Positions 1 to 9,986 of a stretch of 64,000 nucleotides of DNA are shown here, one piece after another (positions within the stretch are counted from its first letter, which is position 1; each line of letters begins with the position of its first letter). Location of the stretch: positions 3,844,001 through 3,908,000 of the forward strand of contig NZ_CP151275.1 in assembly GCF_038235435.1 (NCBI RefSeq), read 5' to 3'. The translations under genes were made by a program, and so were the position numbers. The notes under the pieces were generated by a model that saw only the letters and a list, made by a program, of their open reading frames with translations, was not told the DNA's origin and made no database searches. This DNA is from Niveibacterium sp. SC-1 (GTDB lineage Bacteria > Pseudomonadota > Gammaproteobacteria > Burkholderiales > Rhodocyclaceae).

Positions 1-330
1 GTGTGGCTCGGCAACGCCGCGCAGACCCTGCATCCCGTGGCAGGCCAGGGTTTCAACCTCGCGCTGCGCGATGTGTGGACGCTGGCGCAGATCCTCGCTG
101 GCGCCACAGACGCTGGCGACGCGGGCCTGCTTGCACGCTATGCCCAGGGCCGCATGCTCGACCGCAGCGGGACTGTCCATTTCACCGATGGCCTGGTGCG
201 ACTCTTTTCACGCGATGACCCGCTGCTCGGCCATCTGCGCGGCGCCGGGCTGCTCGCCCTCGATGCCCTGCCGCCCCTGCGCCATTTCGTCGCCAAGCGC
301 ATGCTCTTCGGCGCACGCGCCTGGCCCTGA
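1..330 (+). CDS. UbiH/UbiF/VisC-family FAD monooxygenase, C-terminal part
   Basis: The reading frame is open from base 1, so the gene starts upstream of the window and only its last 109 codons are seen. Residues 3-21 match the second FAD-contact motif of the ubiquinone-biosynthesis hydroxylases (GNAAQTLHPVAGQGFNLALRD pattern). That motif holds the isoalloxazine and ribityl chain in UbiH, UbiI, UbiF and VisC proteins. The tail after it has the usual length for the family. Family membership is clear, but which ring position is hydroxylated cannot be told without the N-terminus. It lies upstream of dusB on the same strand, with 96 bases between them that contain a -10-like box. Confidence 0.85.
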   Translation: MWLGNAAQTLHPVAGQGFNLALRDVWTLAQILAGATDAGDAGLLARYAQGRMLDRSGTVHFTDGLVRLFSRDDPLLGHLRGAGLLALDALPPLRHFVAKRMLFGARAWP

Positions 331-393
331 GCCTTGCGCAAGCCGTCACTCGATTTGACGGGTTTTTGTCTCACGGGCAGCGGTCGAGTCGGG

Positions 394-399
394 TAAAAT
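394..399 (+). promoter_or_regulatory. Possible -10 box for dusB-fis
   Basis: TAAAAT followed by TGCG sits 28 bases before the dusB start codon. The same TAAAATTGCG string occurs in front of hemA on the other strand, which suggests a house -10 style. No good -35 at 16-18 bp spacing is visible, so this is tentative. Confidence 0.35.
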
Positions 400-426
400 T
401 GCGCCCTTTTCTCGCACCATCCCCAG

Positions 427-1467
427 ATGCAGTTCGCCGGCTTCTCCCTTCGCAACGCGCTGTTCGTCGCCCCCATGGCGGGCGTGACGGACCGGCCGTT
501 CCGCCAGCTTTGCAAGAAGCTGGGCGCGGGGCTTGCCGTATCGGAGATGGTCACGTCGAACGCGCTGCTCTACGCGACGGAGAAGACCCGCCGCCGCACC
601 GACCACACGGGCGAGGTCGCCCCGATCTCGGTGCAGATCGCCGGCGCCGACCCGGCGATGATGGCCGAGGCCGCACGCCACAACGTCGACCACGGCGCGC
701 AGATCGTCGACATCAACATGGGCTGCCCGGCCAAGAAGGTCTGCAACGTGGCCGCAGGTTCGGCCCTGATGCGTGACGAGACACTGGTCGGCCGCATCCT
801 CGATGCAGTGGTCGCCGCCGTGCCGGATACGCCGGTGACGCTGAAGTTCCGCACCGGCTGGAGCCGCGAGAACCGCAACGCGCTCAACGTGGCAAGGATC
901 GCGGAAGCGGCAGGCATCCGCCTGATCGCGATCCATGGCCGCACGCGCGAAGACAAATACATGGGCGAGGCCGAGTACGACACCATCGCCCTGGTGAAAT
1001 CGCAGGTCGGCATCCCGGTGATCGCCAACGGCGACATCGACAGCGCCCGCAAGGCGCGCGCGGTGCTCGACCACACCGGCGCCGATGGCCTGATGATCGG
1101 CCGCGCGGCCCAGGGGCGACCCTGGATCTTCCGCGAGATCGAACATTTCCTCGCCACCGGCGAGGAGCTGCCCGCCCCCGAGGTCAGCGAGATCCATCGC
1201 GTGTGTCGTGAGCATCTGCTCGACCTTTACGAGTTTTACGGCGAAGAAGGCGGCGTGCGTATCGCCCGCAAGCACATCGCCTGGTACACCAAGGGCCTGG
1301 TCGGAGCGAATGATTTCCGCCAGTCCATGAACACCCTGCCGACAGTTGACCTGCAGCTCGCTGCGATCGACGCCTTCTTCGGCCAGCAGGCAGCGCGCGA
1401 CGCGCGACTGACCTATGCCGGAGAGGCAGAACAAGAACAACCAATCACGCAGGAGCTAGCGGCATGA
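427..1467 (+). CDS. dusB: tRNA-dihydrouridine synthase B
   Basis: 346-residue FMN-dependent TIM-barrel enzyme that reduces uridines in the tRNA D-loop using NADPH. The N-terminal APMAGVTDRPFR motif (residues 15-26) and INMGCPAKKV (96-105) are diagnostic. Cys100 is the expected catalytic general acid and has the same number as in E. coli DusB. IHGRTREDKYMG and IANGDID, the flavin phosphate-binding strands, follow. The stop codon overlaps the fis start in an ATGA, the classic dusB-fis operon of proteobacteria in which fis translation is coupled to dusB. The length is normal for the family. Confidence 0.97.
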   Translation: MQFAGFSLRNALFVAPMAGVTDRPFRQLCKKLGAGLAVSEMVTSNALLYATEKTRRRTDHTGEVAPISVQIAGADPAMMAEAARHNVDHGAQIVDINMGCPAKKVCNVAAGSALMRDETLVGRILDAVVAAVPDTPVTLKFRTGWSRENRNALNVARIAEAAGIRLIAIHGRTREDKYMGEAEYDTIALVKSQVGIPVIANGDIDSARKARAVLDHTGADGLMIGRAAQGRPWIFREIEHFLATGEELPAPEVSEIHRVCREHLLDLYEFYGEEGGVRIARKHIAWYTKGLVGANDFRQSMNTLPTVDLQLAAIDAFFGQQAARDARLTYAGEAEQEQPITQELAA

Positions 1468-1700
1468 GCCGTTCCGACGACATCGCCGAGTGCGTACGAC
1501 GCGCACTCGAGCGTTACTTCAAGGACCTGGACGGCGAGATGCCGAGCGGGGTCTATGACATGGTGCTGCGCAATGTGGAGCGCCCGATGCTTGAAACGGT
1601 GATGAAACATGCCGACGGTAATCAGACCGTGGCTGCCGAGATGCTGGGCATCAACCGGAACACCTTGCGCCGCAAACTGACCGACCACGACCTGATCTGA
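1464..1700 (+). CDS. fis: Fis-family nucleoid-associated DNA-binding protein
   Basis: 78-residue protein. The C-terminal helix-turn-helix (about residues 52-76, [20 protein letters not shown]) is the factor-for-inversion-stimulation fold also seen at the end of NtrC. Betaproteobacterial Fis is about this length and lacks the longer N-terminal beta-hairpin of E. coli Fis. It is expected to bend DNA and modulate rRNA and growth-rate-dependent promoters. It starts inside the dusB stop codon (ATGA), so the two are surely cotranscribed and coupled. Confidence 0.96.
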   Translation: MSRSDDIAECVRRALERYFKDLDGEMPSGVYDMVLRNVERPMLETVMKHADGNQTVAAEMLGINRNTLRRKLTDHDLI

Positions 1701-1786
1701 ACCTGGCGCCACGGTCTTGGCCCGCGTGCCTCCCCCTGGCATGCAGCGGACAAGCCGTGGCGAAACATTTTCCTAGAGAGCCCGTA

Positions 1787-3367
1787 ATGAAAGTCACCCA
1801 AGCCCTGCTCAGCGTTTCCGACAAACGCGGCATCGTCGACTTCGCCCGCGAACTGAACGCCCTGGGCGTCGCGCTGCTGTCCACCGGCGGCACCGCCAAG
1901 CTGCTTGCCGAGGCCGGTCTGCCGGTCACGGAAGTGGGTGACTACACCGGCTTTCCGGAAATGCTCGACGGCCGCGTCAAGACCCTGCATCCCAAGGTGC
2001 ACGGCGGCATCCTCGCGCGCCGCGACCTGCCCGAGCACCTGGCGACGCTGGAAGCCCATGCGATCCCGCGCATCGACCTGGTGGTAGTGAACCTCTACCC
2101 CTTCAGCCAGACCATCGCCAAGCCGGACTGCGCGCTGGAAGACGCGATCGAGAACATCGACATCGGCGGCCCGACCATGGTGCGTGCCGCGGCGAAGAAC
2201 CACGGCGACGAGAGCGGCGGCGTCGGCATCGTGACCGATCCGGAAGACTATTCCACGATCCTGACCGAGTTGCGCGGCAACGCCGGCGCGCTGTCCTACC
2301 GCACGCGCTTTGATCTCGCGAAGAAGGCCTTCACTCACACCGCCCGCTACGACAGCGCGATCTCTAACTACCTGACCGCGCTGGACCAGGACAACGTGAA
2401 GCAGGAATACCCCGAGCGCATCCAGTTCGCCTTCGACAAGGTGCAGGGCATGCGCTACGGCGAGAACCCGCACCAGAGCGCGGCTTTCTACCGCGACCCG
2501 ATCGCCGCGACCGGCGGCATCGCCAGCTACACCCAGCTTCAGGGCAAGGAACTCTCGTACAACAACATCGCCGACGCCGACGCGGCCTGGGAATGCGTCA
2601 AGGCCTTCGACTCATCTGCCAACAATGCGGCCTGCGTGATCATCAAGCACGCCAACCCCTGTGGCGTGGCGCTGGCCGCAACGCCGGAAGAGGCGTACCG
2701 CAAGGCTTTTCAGACCGACCCGACCTCGGCCTTCGGCGGCATCATCGCCTTTAACGTGGAAGTGGATGAAGCCACCGCACGCGCTGTGTCCGCGCAGTTC
2801 CTCGAAGTGCTGATCGCCCCGTCCTACTCGCCGGCCGCGCTCGCGCTGCTCGAAGCGAAGAAGAACGTGCGCGTGCTGACCTGCCCGCTGGGCGCGGTCT
2901 CGCAGCTCGACTTCAAGCGCGTCGGCGGTGGCCTGCTGGTGCAGAGCTACGACGACGCCCGCATTGAAGTCTCGCAGCTGAAGGTGGTGACCAAGCGCGC
3001 CCCGACCGAACAGGAAATGCGCGACCTGCTCTTTGCCTGGCGCGTCGCCAAGTACGTGAAGTCCAACGCCATCGTCTACTGCAAGGACGGCATGACCATC
3101 GGCGTGGGCGCCGGCCAGATGAGCCGCGTGGACTCCGCGCGCATCGCCAAGATCAAGGCCGAGAACGCCGGCCTCTCGATCGGTGGCTGCGTGGTGGCCT
3201 CGGACGCCTTCTTCCCGTTCCGCGACGGCCTCGACGTGCTGGCCCAGGCCGGCGCCACGGCAGTCATCCAGCCGGGTGGCTCGATGCGTGACGATGAAGT
3301 GATCGCCGCCGCCGACGAACAGAACGTGGCGATGGTGCTCACCGGCTTCCGCCACTTCCGTCACTGA
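1787..3367 (+). CDS. purH: Bifunctional AICAR transformylase / IMP cyclohydrolase
   Basis: 526 residues. Catalyses the last two steps of IMP synthesis: formyl transfer from 10-formyl-THF to AICAR, then ring closure. The N-terminal MGS-like domain (about 1-145, with STGGTAKLL and the [10 protein letters not shown] loop) is the cyclohydrolase. The rest is the transformylase, with the catalytic Lys-His pair in IKHANPCG (His288). An in-frame GTG lies 30 bases upstream, but the ATG at 1787 gives the canonical [13 protein letters not shown] start and is preceded by a purine-rich stretch. It heads a purH-pagP-purD operon. Confidence 0.97.
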   Translation: MKVTQALLSVSDKRGIVDFARELNALGVALLSTGGTAKLLAEAGLPVTEVGDYTGFPEMLDGRVKTLHPKVHGGILARRDLPEHLATLEAHAIPRIDLVVVNLYPFSQTIAKPDCALEDAIENIDIGGPTMVRAAAKNHGDESGGVGIVTDPEDYSTILTELRGNAGALSYRTRFDLAKKAFTHTARYDSAISNYLTALDQDNVKQEYPERIQFAFDKVQGMRYGENPHQSAAFYRDPIAATGGIASYTQLQGKELSYNNIADADAAWECVKAFDSSANNAACVIIKHANPCGVALAATPEEAYRKAFQTDPTSAFGGIIAFNVEVDEATARAVSAQFLEVLIAPSYSPAALALLEAKKNVRVLTCPLGAVSQLDFKRVGGGLLVQSYDDARIEVSQLKVVTKRAPTEQEMRDLLFAWRVAKYVKSNAIVYCKDGMTIGVGAGQMSRVDSARIAKIKAENAGLSIGGCVVASDAFFPFRDGLDVLAQAGATAVIQPGGSMRDDEVIAAADEQNVAMVLTGFRHFRH

Positions 3368-3376
3368 GGAGACGGA

Positions 3377-3982
3377 ATGAATCGCATCCTGTTTGCGGGC
3401 GCCGCCCTGGCGCTCGGTCTGATGTGCGGTCCGGCGCGGGCCGAACCGACGGGCGAGCAAGCAACCACGGAGGAGACGCCCTGGTACAAGGACTGGTGGA
3501 ATACCGCCAAGACTGAAACCACTAGCATCCTGCGCGACGGCGGCTGGGATCTGTACTTTCCTGCGGCCGAATACCACATGCCCTGGGCCTACGACAAAGA
3601 GGCGCGCTCGACGCTCAACCAGAGCCCGATGCCCGCCTTCGGCCTGGGCCGCGGTCAGCACCTGGAGAATGGCAACTGGCAAGGCCTGTATGTAATGGGC
3701 TTCCGCGACTCACATGATTTCGCGTCCTGGACCGTCGGCTACAACTACCTCTGGCTCTGGGATCTTCCTGCTGGAGTCCATGGCGGCTTCGGCGCGACCG
3801 CCTTCGTCATGACGCGCCAGGACTACGACTACGTGCCCTTCCCTGCCATCCTTCCGACGGCACACTTGGGCTACAAGAACTTGTCAGTCGAAGCGAGCTA
3901 CGTGCCCGCCTACAAGCACGGCACCGGCAACGTGCTGTTCATCTGGTTCAAACTCGAAGAGAAAGGCAGGCCCGGCTCATGA
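3377..3982 (+). CDS. pagP: Lipid A palmitoyltransferase PagP
   Basis: 201 residues with a Sec signal peptide (cleavage after the ARA at about residue 22). It moves a palmitoyl chain from an outer-leaflet phospholipid to lipid A in an eight-stranded outer-membrane barrel. The active-site residues of PagP line up: His67 in EYHMPWAYDKE, and Asp111-Ser112 in GLYVMGFRDS. The YVPFPAILPTAHLGY and YVPAYKHGTGNVLF strands also match the family. GGAGA lies 5-9 bases before the ATG. It starts 9 bases after purH and overlaps purD by 4 bases, so it is part of the purine operon. In enterobacteria pagP is a stand-alone PhoP-regulated gene; here no separate promoter is visible. Confidence 0.9.
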   Translation: MNRILFAGAALALGLMCGPARAEPTGEQATTEETPWYKDWWNTAKTETTSILRDGGWDLYFPAAEYHMPWAYDKEARSTLNQSPMPAFGLGRGQHLENGNWQGLYVMGFRDSHDFASWTVGYNYLWLWDLPAGVHGGFGATAFVMTRQDYDYVPFPAILPTAHLGYKNLSVEASYVPAYKHGTGNVLFIWFKLEEKGRPGS

Positions 3983-5247
3983 AGCTGCTGGTCATCGGAT
4001 CCGGCGGACGCGAACACGCGCTGGCCTGGAAGCTCGCGCAATCCCCGCGGGTGCAGAAGGTCTTCGTGGCACCCGGCAACGCTGGCACCGCGCACGGCCA
4101 GGGCATCGAGAACCTCGCGATCACCGCGATCCCCGAGTTGGTGGCTTTCGTCCAGCGCGAGCAGATCGGCCTTACCGTGGTGGGTCCGGAAGCACCGCTC
4201 GCCGCGGGCGTAGTCGACGCCTTCCGCGCGGCCGGCCTGCCGATCTTCGGACCGACGCGCGCCGCCGCACAGCTCGAGTCGTCCAAGGACTTCGCCAAGC
4301 AGTTCCTGATCCGCCACAACATCCCGACCGCGCGCTACCAGACCTTCTCGGACGCTGCGGCCGCGCATGCCTACGTGGAGCAGGAAGGCGCCGCGATCGT
4401 GATCAAGGCCGACGGGCTGGCCGCCGGCAAGGGCGTGGTCGTGGCGATGAGCCTCGACGAAGCGCATGCCGCGATCGACATGATGCTGGTCGGCAACAAG
4501 ATGGGCGACGCCGGCGCACGCGTCGTGATCGAAGAGTTCATGGAAGGCGAGGAAGCCAGCTTCATCGTCATGGCCGACGGTCGCAACGCGCTGGCCATGG
4601 CCACCAGCCAGGATCACAAGCGCCTGCTCGACGGCGACCTCGGCCCCAACACCGGCGGCATGGGCGCCTACTCGCCCGCACCGGTGGTGACGCCACAGGT
4701 GCACGCGCGCGTGATGCGCGAAATCATCCAGCCCACGCTTGCCGGCATGGCGGCCGACGGCCTGCCCTATACCGGCTTCCTTTACGCCGGCCTGATGATC
4801 GACGCCGAAGGTGCGCCGCGCGTGGTGGAGTTCAACTGCCGCATGGGCGACCCCGAGACGCAGCCGATCATGATGCGTCTGAAGACCGATCTGCTCGAAC
4901 TGGTCGAGGCCGCGCTGGCGATCAAGCTCGACAGCGTCAGCACCGACTGGGACCGCCGCGTCGCGCTCGGCGTGGTGCTGGCCGCCGGCAACTACCCGGA
5001 TACGCCGCGCAAGGGCGACGCGATCTTCGGCCTGGAGCACAAGGTCGAAGACGTGGAAGTCTTCCATGCGGGCACCAGCGAGGCCGATGGCGCGGTCGTG
5101 ACCTCCGGCGGCCGCGTACTCTGTGTCACCGCGCTGGGTGATTCGGTCAAGACCGCTCAGGCCCGCGCTTACGAGGCGATCGACCACATCCGCTTCGAAG
5201 GCATGCAGTTCCGTCGCGACATCGGGCACCGCGCCGTCAAGCGCTGA
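3979..5247 (+). CDS. purD: Phosphoribosylamine-glycine ligase (GAR synthetase)
   Basis: 422-residue ATP-grasp enzyme that ligates glycine to 5-phosphoribosylamine, step 2 of purine synthesis. Visible motifs are [19 protein letters not shown] at the N-terminus, the ATP-grasp lysines in [17 protein letters not shown], the metal-binding [13 protein letters not shown], and [16 protein letters not shown]. Translation is coupled to pagP by an ATGA overlap. A hairpin without a U tract follows its stop codon. Confidence 0.97.
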   Translation: MKLLVIGSGGREHALAWKLAQSPRVQKVFVAPGNAGTAHGQGIENLAITAIPELVAFVQREQIGLTVVGPEAPLAAGVVDAFRAAGLPIFGPTRAAAQLESSKDFAKQFLIRHNIPTARYQTFSDAAAAHAYVEQEGAAIVIKADGLAAGKGVVVAMSLDEAHAAIDMMLVGNKMGDAGARVVIEEFMEGEEASFIVMADGRNALAMATSQDHKRLLDGDLGPNTGGMGAYSPAPVVTPQVHARVMREIIQPTLAGMAADGLPYTGFLYAGLMIDAEGAPRVVEFNCRMGDPETQPIMMRLKTDLLELVEAALAIKLDSVSTDWDRRVALGVVLAAGNYPDTPRKGDAIFGLEHKVEDVEVFHAGTSEADGAVVTSGGRVLCVTALGDSVKTAQARAYEAIDHIRFEGMQFRRDIGHRAVKR

Positions 5248-5255
5248 CGCTCTCT

Positions 5256-5283
5256 CCCATCCGCTCCCGATACGGCGGATGGG
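5256..5283 (+). terminator. Hairpin after purD
   Basis: A perfect 9-bp stem (CCCATCCGC paired with GCGGATGGG) and 10-base loop begin 9 bases after the purD stop. No T run follows, so it is an end-of-operon structure rather than a textbook intrinsic terminator. Confidence 0.5.
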
Positions 5284-5368
5284 TACGGGCACCAAGTCGC
5301 GATTTCTTGATCCAAATGCAGGTGGGCGCGCAGACGCTCACCTACATTTTGCTCAGGAGGACCGCGCC

Positions 5369-5740
5369 ATGCCCCATCTGATGCTCGAATACACCGACAA
5401 CCTCGGTGAAGCCTTCAATCCACGCCTCACCCTCTTCAAGCTCCACAAGTCGCTGATCAACGCACACCTGTGCGAAGCCGACGAACTCAAGAGCCGCGCC
5501 ATCCGGGTCCATGACCACCTGATCGGCGATGGCTCTCGCGAGCAGGGCTTCGTGCACCTGCGTTTCGCCGAGCACGCCTGCCGCGACGAGGACAGCAAGC
5601 GCAACACCATGGAGAGCCTGCACAAGGAGCTGTGCGGTTGCGTCGGCAACCCGCCTTTCCCGGTGCAGATCACCACCGAAGCGATCGAGTTGCAGCCAGA
5701 GGCGCGCCGCTACCTGAAATCGATCCGCGACGTGCGCTGA
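5369..5740 (+). CDS. 5-carboxymethyl-2-hydroxymuconate isomerase (CHMI)-family tautomerase
   Basis: 123 residues beginning MPHLMLEYTDN. Pro2, exposed after Met removal, is the catalytic base of the tautomerase superfamily, and the family characteristically reads PH-hydrophobic-EY here. A strong Shine-Dalgarno (AGGAGG) sits 8 bases before the ATG, while the frame stays open further upstream over purD. CHMI (HpaF) acts in homoprotocatechuate degradation, but no other hpa gene is in the window, so the substrate here is unknown. It looks monocistronic, between a hairpin on the left and a promoter-like region for hemF on the right. Confidence 0.85.
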   Translation: MPHLMLEYTDNLGEAFNPRLTLFKLHKSLINAHLCEADELKSRAIRVHDHLIGDGSREQGFVHLRFAEHACRDEDSKRNTMESLHKELCGCVGNPPFPVQITTEAIELQPEARRYLKSIRDVR

Positions 5741-5826
5741 GGCCCGCAATCCGCGCGCCCGCCGTTTGCACGGCCGCGGCGCGCGTCGCGTTTTTGGCTG
5801 ACGCCGGGTCGGCCTTGAGGGCTGGG

Positions 5827-5832
5827 TACAAT
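5827..5832 (+). promoter_or_regulatory. Possible -10 box for hemF
   Basis: TACAAT within GGGTACAATGCCGGG, 38 bases before the hemF ATG. The upstream -35 is not convincing. Confidence 0.35.
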
Positions 5833-5870
5833 GCCGGGCGCGGCATTTCCGCCGCCTGGATGGATTTGCC

Positions 5871-6785
5871 ATGACGCCCGACGCCGCCCCCGTCAAAGAG
5901 TTTCTGCTGCGCCTTCATGCCGACATCATCGCTCGCCTGGAGGCGGCTGACGGCACCCCTTTCCGGCGCGACACCTGGGAGCGCCCGGCGGGCGGCGGCG
6001 GGATCAGCCAACTGGTCGAGGAAGGCAATCTCTTCGAGCGCGGGGGCTGCAATTTCTCGCATGTCACGGGCGGCGCCATGCCCGCCTCGGCGACGGCGCA
6101 CCGACCCGAACTGGGCGGCGCGCCCTTCGAGGCCATGGGCGTGTCCCTGGTCCTGCACCCCCGCAATCCCTACGTGCCAACAGTGCACATGAACGTGCGC
6201 TTCTTCATTGCGCAGCCGGCAGGGCTCGCACCCGTGTGGTGGTTCGGTGGCGGGATGGACCTGACGCCCTACTACGGCTTCGAGGAGGACGCGCAGCACT
6301 TCCACCGCAGCTGCCGCGATGCCCTGGCGCCCTTCGGAGCCGAACACCATCCCCGCTTCAAGGCCTGGTGCGATCGCTACTTTTTCCTCAAGCATCGCAA
6401 CGAGGCGCGCGGCGTCGGCGGCATCTTTTTCGATGATCTGGGCGCGAACGGCGAGCTCACCTTCGATACCGCGTTCGCGCTCATGCGTTCGGTCGGCGAG
6501 CACTTCGGCGATGCCTATCTGCCTATCGTGGCCCGGCGACGCGACTTGCCGTTCGGCGAGCGCGAGCGCGACTTCCAGGCCTATCGGCGTGGACGCTACG
6601 TAGAGTTCAATCTGGTGTTCGACCGCGGCACCCTGTTCGGCCTGCAGTCGGGCGGACGCACCGAGTCGATCCTGATGTCGATGCCGCCGATCGTGAAGTG
6701 GCGCTACGACTGGCATCCCGAGCCGGGCAGCCCGGAAGCCGCGCTCTATGAGCGCTTCCTGCCGGAGCGCGACTGGCTCGCCTGA
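5871..6785 (+). CDS. hemF: Oxygen-dependent coproporphyrinogen III oxidase
   Basis: 304-residue cytosolic enzyme that decarboxylates two propionates of coproporphyrinogen III to vinyls using O2. All family blocks are present: [49 protein letters not shown] (the substrate-binding region with conserved Asp), [20 protein letters not shown], and the C-terminal [18 protein letters not shown]. The length is typical. It is close to, but on the opposite strand from, hemC-hemD-hemX-hemY, so two haem transcripts converge at about 6.8 kb. Dependence on O2 implies aerobic haem synthesis; an HemN-type enzyme would be needed anaerobically and is not seen here. Confidence 0.97.
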   Translation: MTPDAAPVKEFLLRLHADIIARLEAADGTPFRRDTWERPAGGGGISQLVEEGNLFERGGCNFSHVTGGAMPASATAHRPELGGAPFEAMGVSLVLHPRNPYVPTVHMNVRFFIAQPAGLAPVWWFGGGMDLTPYYGFEEDAQHFHRSCRDALAPFGAEHHPRFKAWCDRYFFLKHRNEARGVGGIFFDDLGANGELTFDTAFALMRSVGEHFGDAYLPIVARRRDLPFGERERDFQAYRRGRYVEFNLVFDRGTLFGLQSGGRTESILMSMPPIVKWRYDWHPEPGSPEAALYERFLPERDWLA

Positions 6786-6839
6786 TCCCGTAGCAGCGGG
6801 CCTCTCCGGGAAAGGCCACGCGCTACTCAGCGTTCCGGT

Positions 6840-8012
6840 CTAGCGTTCCAGCTCGGCCGCCTTACGGAAGTGCATCAGCGCCTGTTCGGGACGGTCCATC
6901 CGTTCGCATAGACGTGCGAGCTCCAGATGCCCCGGCCGCGTAGCACGCACCGACAATGAGGCCTCCAGATAGCTGAGCGCCTTGCCCCACAGCTGCTGGC
7001 GGATGCACAGGCGGCCCAGCGCCAGGAGCAGCAGTTCGTCCTCCGGCTGGCGCTTGAGCCAGCGTTCGGCCAGGGCGATGCGCTCGACGGTGTTGCCGCC
7101 TTCGAGTCGGCCCAGCTGCTCGGCCAGTGCGGAGTCCCATTCGACGTCGATCGCGTCCGCGATCGCACCGCTCGCCAGGTCCGGCTCACCGGCGGCCACC
7201 AAGAGCGGCACCGCATCGCGCACCAGCACCCGGTCTTCGCGTTCGCCGCGCGGCAACTGCTTCCAGTAGCGGATCAACGCCGCCTCATCGCCTTCGAGTT
7301 CGCGCAGACACTCCAGGTGTGCCCGGCGCACCAACGGTGCCGCCTGCTCCTGCGAGAGTGCACGATGCTTGGCCAGTTGGCGCGCGAGCCGCAGCACCTC
7401 GCTCCATCGGCCCAGCGCCGCAGCCGCCTGCAAGGACAGGCGCAGCGCGGCGATCTGGCGGGCACCGCCCGCGCGCAGCGTTTCAAGGCGATCGGCGGCG
7501 AGGGCGTAGTCGCGGTCGGCAATCGCGAACTCGGCCTCGGTCATGAGCCGCGCGGCACGTACCTCGCTGTCATGCTCGGCCGCGCGCCCCAGCCATTCCT
7601 CGCAGCGGGAATGCTCGCGCATCGCGTGAGCGGCTCGCGCCGCGATCAGCGCGGACATGCCCGGCGAAACCCCCGAGTCGTGCGCGACAACGGCCTGCGC
7701 AAAGGCGCGTCCGTAGCGACCTTCGAACAGGAGACGTTGCGCATCGCGCAGGGCCATTGCGGCGCGCTCGGCGCGCAGCTTGCTCCGATAGGCCTGCACC
7801 GCCGCAGGCAGCGCGAGGGCCCGCGACAAGAGACGCAGGGCGATGTAGCCGAGCACGAAGACGCCCAGCAGCAGGATGGCCAGCAGGTTGAGCGAGATAT
7901 GCACCCGCCACGGAGCCCATACGAGCAGGGCATAAGCGGAGTTGTAGCTGAGGACGATCGCGATACCGACCGCGGCCGCGAAAATACCCAGTAGCCAGAC
8001 GACACTACGCAT
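6840..8012 (-). CDS. hemY: HemY-family inner-membrane TPR protein
   Basis: 390 residues. Two N-terminal membrane helices (about 1-25 and 40-62) are followed by a soluble alpha-helical region of TPR-like repeats to the C-terminus. This is the proteobacterial HemY of the hemCDXY operon, not the Bacillus protoporphyrinogen oxidase that shares the name. Its exact role is unsettled; it has been linked to late haem or tetrapyrrole handling at the membrane. It starts 8 bases after the hemX stop and is the last gene of the operon. Family assignment rests on the N-terminal domain, TPR content and gene order. Confidence 0.9.
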   Translation of the reverse strand: MRSVVWLLGIFAAAVGIAIVLSYNSAYALLVWAPWRVHISLNLLAILLLGVFVLGYIALRLLSRALALPAAVQAYRSKLRAERAAMALRDAQRLLFEGRYGRAFAQAVVAHDSGVSPGMSALIAARAAHAMREHSRCEEWLGRAAEHDSEVRAARLMTEAEFAIADRDYALAADRLETLRAGGARQIAALRLSLQAAAALGRWSEVLRLARQLAKHRALSQEQAAPLVRRAHLECLRELEGDEAALIRYWKQLPRGEREDRVLVRDAVPLLVAAGEPDLASGAIADAIDVEWDSALAEQLGRLEGGNTVERIALAERWLKRQPEDELLLLALGRLCIRQQLWGKALSYLEASLSVRATRPGHLELARLCERMDRPEQALMHFRKAAELER

Positions 8013-8020
8013 CGGCGACC

Positions 8021-9139
8021 TCAGCGCGTGGCGGCGAGCCGCACATTGCGCAGCGCCGCCATCGTGTCGTTGAGGTTGGGCAGTTCGAGCGACAGGCGCA
8101 CCGACTGCATGCGATTGAGCTCGGCGACCCGCTGTGCAACGTCGCGATCGGCCACGTCAAAGTAGCGCTCCATCCAGTCAGCGGCCTGGCGGGTGTCCTC
8201 ACGGAACACGCGGCCGTCGCGCTGGAGGAGGGCCAGACGCGCCGAGAGCAGGCGCAGGCGCAGGTTCTCGCGCAGGAAGACAGTCTGGGAGGGCGAGAGC
8301 AGCACCGGATCGGGACGATCCAGGCGCTCGATGCGGATGACGCGCTGGATCGGTTGCCACACGTCCATCGCCAGCGCCTGCAGCCAATGTGGCTCGGCCG
8401 GCTCGGGCGCCGACTGTTCGGTGGCCGGCGTCGCGCCACGGGCCGGTTTTGTGTTTTTCGCGGCAAGCTTCGCTGCGGGCTTGCTCGCCGCGGCGACGGG
8501 TGCGCTCGGCGAATGTTCGAAGGCGAGCGGCAAATTGTCGATGCGCTCGATCAGGTTCTCGAGGCTGAGCCCCAGCGATGCGACGTCAGCCAACGGCAGC
8601 GCCTTGAGGCGTTCGATGTCGCGCGCCAGCGCCTTGCGCAACGGCAGCAGCTGCGGACGTTCGAAAGTGGAGAGGCGCTGCTCTGCGCTCTGCAGTGCCA
8701 CCAGCGCCGCCGGCACGTTGCCGGCGAGTTGCAGCTGCTGCTGCGCGATGTTGATTGCCTGCTCGACCTCGGTCAGGGTCCATTCGTCGCGCGAGCGGGA
8801 GAAGTCCTGGTAGAGCGCCTCGAGCGCAGCCTGTTGGCCCTGCGCTTCAGCCAGGCGCGCTTCGAGCACCGCCACCCGGTTGCCCTGGGCCTGGATGCGA
8901 TCGAGCAGTTCGCGCGACTGGTTGCGCACTTCGCGTGCGGCGGCGTCGGACTCGCCCAGGCGTTGCGCGACCTGTTGCTGCAGGAGATCCAGTCGTGCCC
9001 GGGTTTCCATCCACTGCCAGGCAAGGAGGACCAGCGCGATGATCGCGGCCGCGATCAACAGGCCCGAAGCCTGTCCACGCAAGGTGCGGCGGCGCGACAC
9101 CGCGACGCCAGGAGGGGGGAGCGACGGGTTTTCATCCAT
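8021..9139 (-). CDS. hemX: HemX-family membrane protein of the haem operon
   Basis: 372 residues. One transmembrane helix at about residues 26-45 follows a short Arg-rich cytoplasmic start. A long coiled-coil-rich periplasmic part comes next, then a Lys/Ala/Pro-rich low-complexity insert at about 215-245, then the conserved HemX tail. HemX is often labelled uroporphyrinogen-III C-methyltransferase, but the protein has none of the SAM-binding motifs of CobA/CysG, so that name should not be read as an activity. It lies between hemD (49 bases upstream) and hemY, as in many beta- and gammaproteobacteria. Confidence 0.9.
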   Translation of the reverse strand: MDENPSLPPPGVAVSRRRTLRGQASGLLIAAAIIALVLLAWQWMETRARLDLLQQQVAQRLGESDAAAREVRNQSRELLDRIQAQGNRVAVLEARLAEAQGQQAALEALYQDFSRSRDEWTLTEVEQAINIAQQQLQLAGNVPAALVALQSAEQRLSTFERPQLLPLRKALARDIERLKALPLADVASLGLSLENLIERIDNLPLAFEHSPSAPVAAASKPAAKLAAKNTKPARGATPATEQSAPEPAEPHWLQALAMDVWQPIQRVIRIERLDRPDPVLLSPSQTVFLRENLRLRLLSARLALLQRDGRVFREDTRQAADWMERYFDVADRDVAQRVAELNRMQSVRLSLELPNLNDTMAALRNVRLAATR

Positions 9140-9188
9140 GCATCAATGATAACCGAGGCCTTCGCGCTTGCACGGCCGGAGCGCACGC

Positions 9189-9986
9189 TCAGTCGGGAGA
9201 TGCAGCGCCGGCGCCCGACGCGAAGTAACGCTCCAGCCCGGCGATGATCCCGGCATCGGCCCCCTCCGTGGTGAACACCACAGGAAAGCCCAAGGACTCC
9301 GCAAGGGCTGCAATACGTGCATGCGGCGCAAAGAGCGGCAGCAAGCGCAGCACGGCGGCATCGACGTTCGCAGCGAGCTGGCGCTCGAAGCTGCGCAGGG
9401 CTTCGCTGCTCGATACGACCAGGGCATCTGGCCGCGCGGCGAGCAGTTCCGGCAAGTCGGGTGCCAGCATGCGGCGGCGATAGCAGGTCTGGAGCCGGAC
9501 CCGCGCCCCGCGTTCGCGCAGGGCGTCCGCCAGCAGTTCGCGCCCGCCGTCGCCGCGCAGCACCAGGATGGAGCGCCCCCGCACCCGATCCGGGGCAAAC
9601 TCCGGCAAGGCCAGGACGGCCTCGCTGTCGAACTGGGCGGTGGGCGCGATCACCCGCTCGAAGCCGGCGGCATGCAGGGCCGCGGCGCTTCCCGGACCAA
9701 CCGTGGCCACGCCGAGGTGCGAAGGCCATTCGCTGGCCAGCCGCAGCGCCGACAGACCATGCTGCACGGCATTGGCGCTGACGAAGAAAACAAGGTCGAA
9801 GGACCGCAGATCGAGCGCGAGGGCGGCGAGTTCATGGCGCGTTGCGGCGTCATCGGCTGCCTCGATCGCGATCAAGGGTGCCCTCAGCGCTTCGCCACCG
9901 CGGGCGACGATCGCCTGACAGAGCGACTCAGCCTGTTCGGCAGGCCGCGTCACAACGATGCGGCGCCCTGCCAGGCCCTGCGTCAT
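9189..9986 (-). CDS. hemD: Uroporphyrinogen-III synthase
   Basis: 265 residues. Closes hydroxymethylbilane with inversion of ring D to give uroporphyrinogen III. The two-lobed fold is recognisable from the opening [16 protein letters not shown] and the [25 protein letters not shown] and [11 protein letters not shown] segments that line the cleft. HemD sequences diverge strongly, so position helps: the gene overlaps the end of hemC by 4 bases and is followed by hemX. Confidence 0.95.
   Translation of the reverse strand: MTQGLAGRRIVVTRPAEQAESLCQAIVARGGEALRAPLIAIEAADDAATRHELAALALDLRSFDLVFFVSANAVQHGLSALRLASEWPSHLGVATVGPGSAAALHAAGFERVIAPTAQFDSEAVLALPEFAPDRVRGRSILVLRGDGGRELLADALRERGARVRLQTCYRRRMLAPDLPELLAARPDALVVSSSEALRSFERQLAANVDAAVLRLLPLFAPHARIAALAESLGFPVVFTTEGADAGIIAGLERYFASGAGAASPD

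Noticed and set aside
8021..9139. Uroporphyrinogen-III C-methyltransferase activity for HemX
   Set aside because: The protein is a membrane-anchored coiled-coil protein without SAM-binding motifs; the enzymatic name is inherited from CysG fusions.
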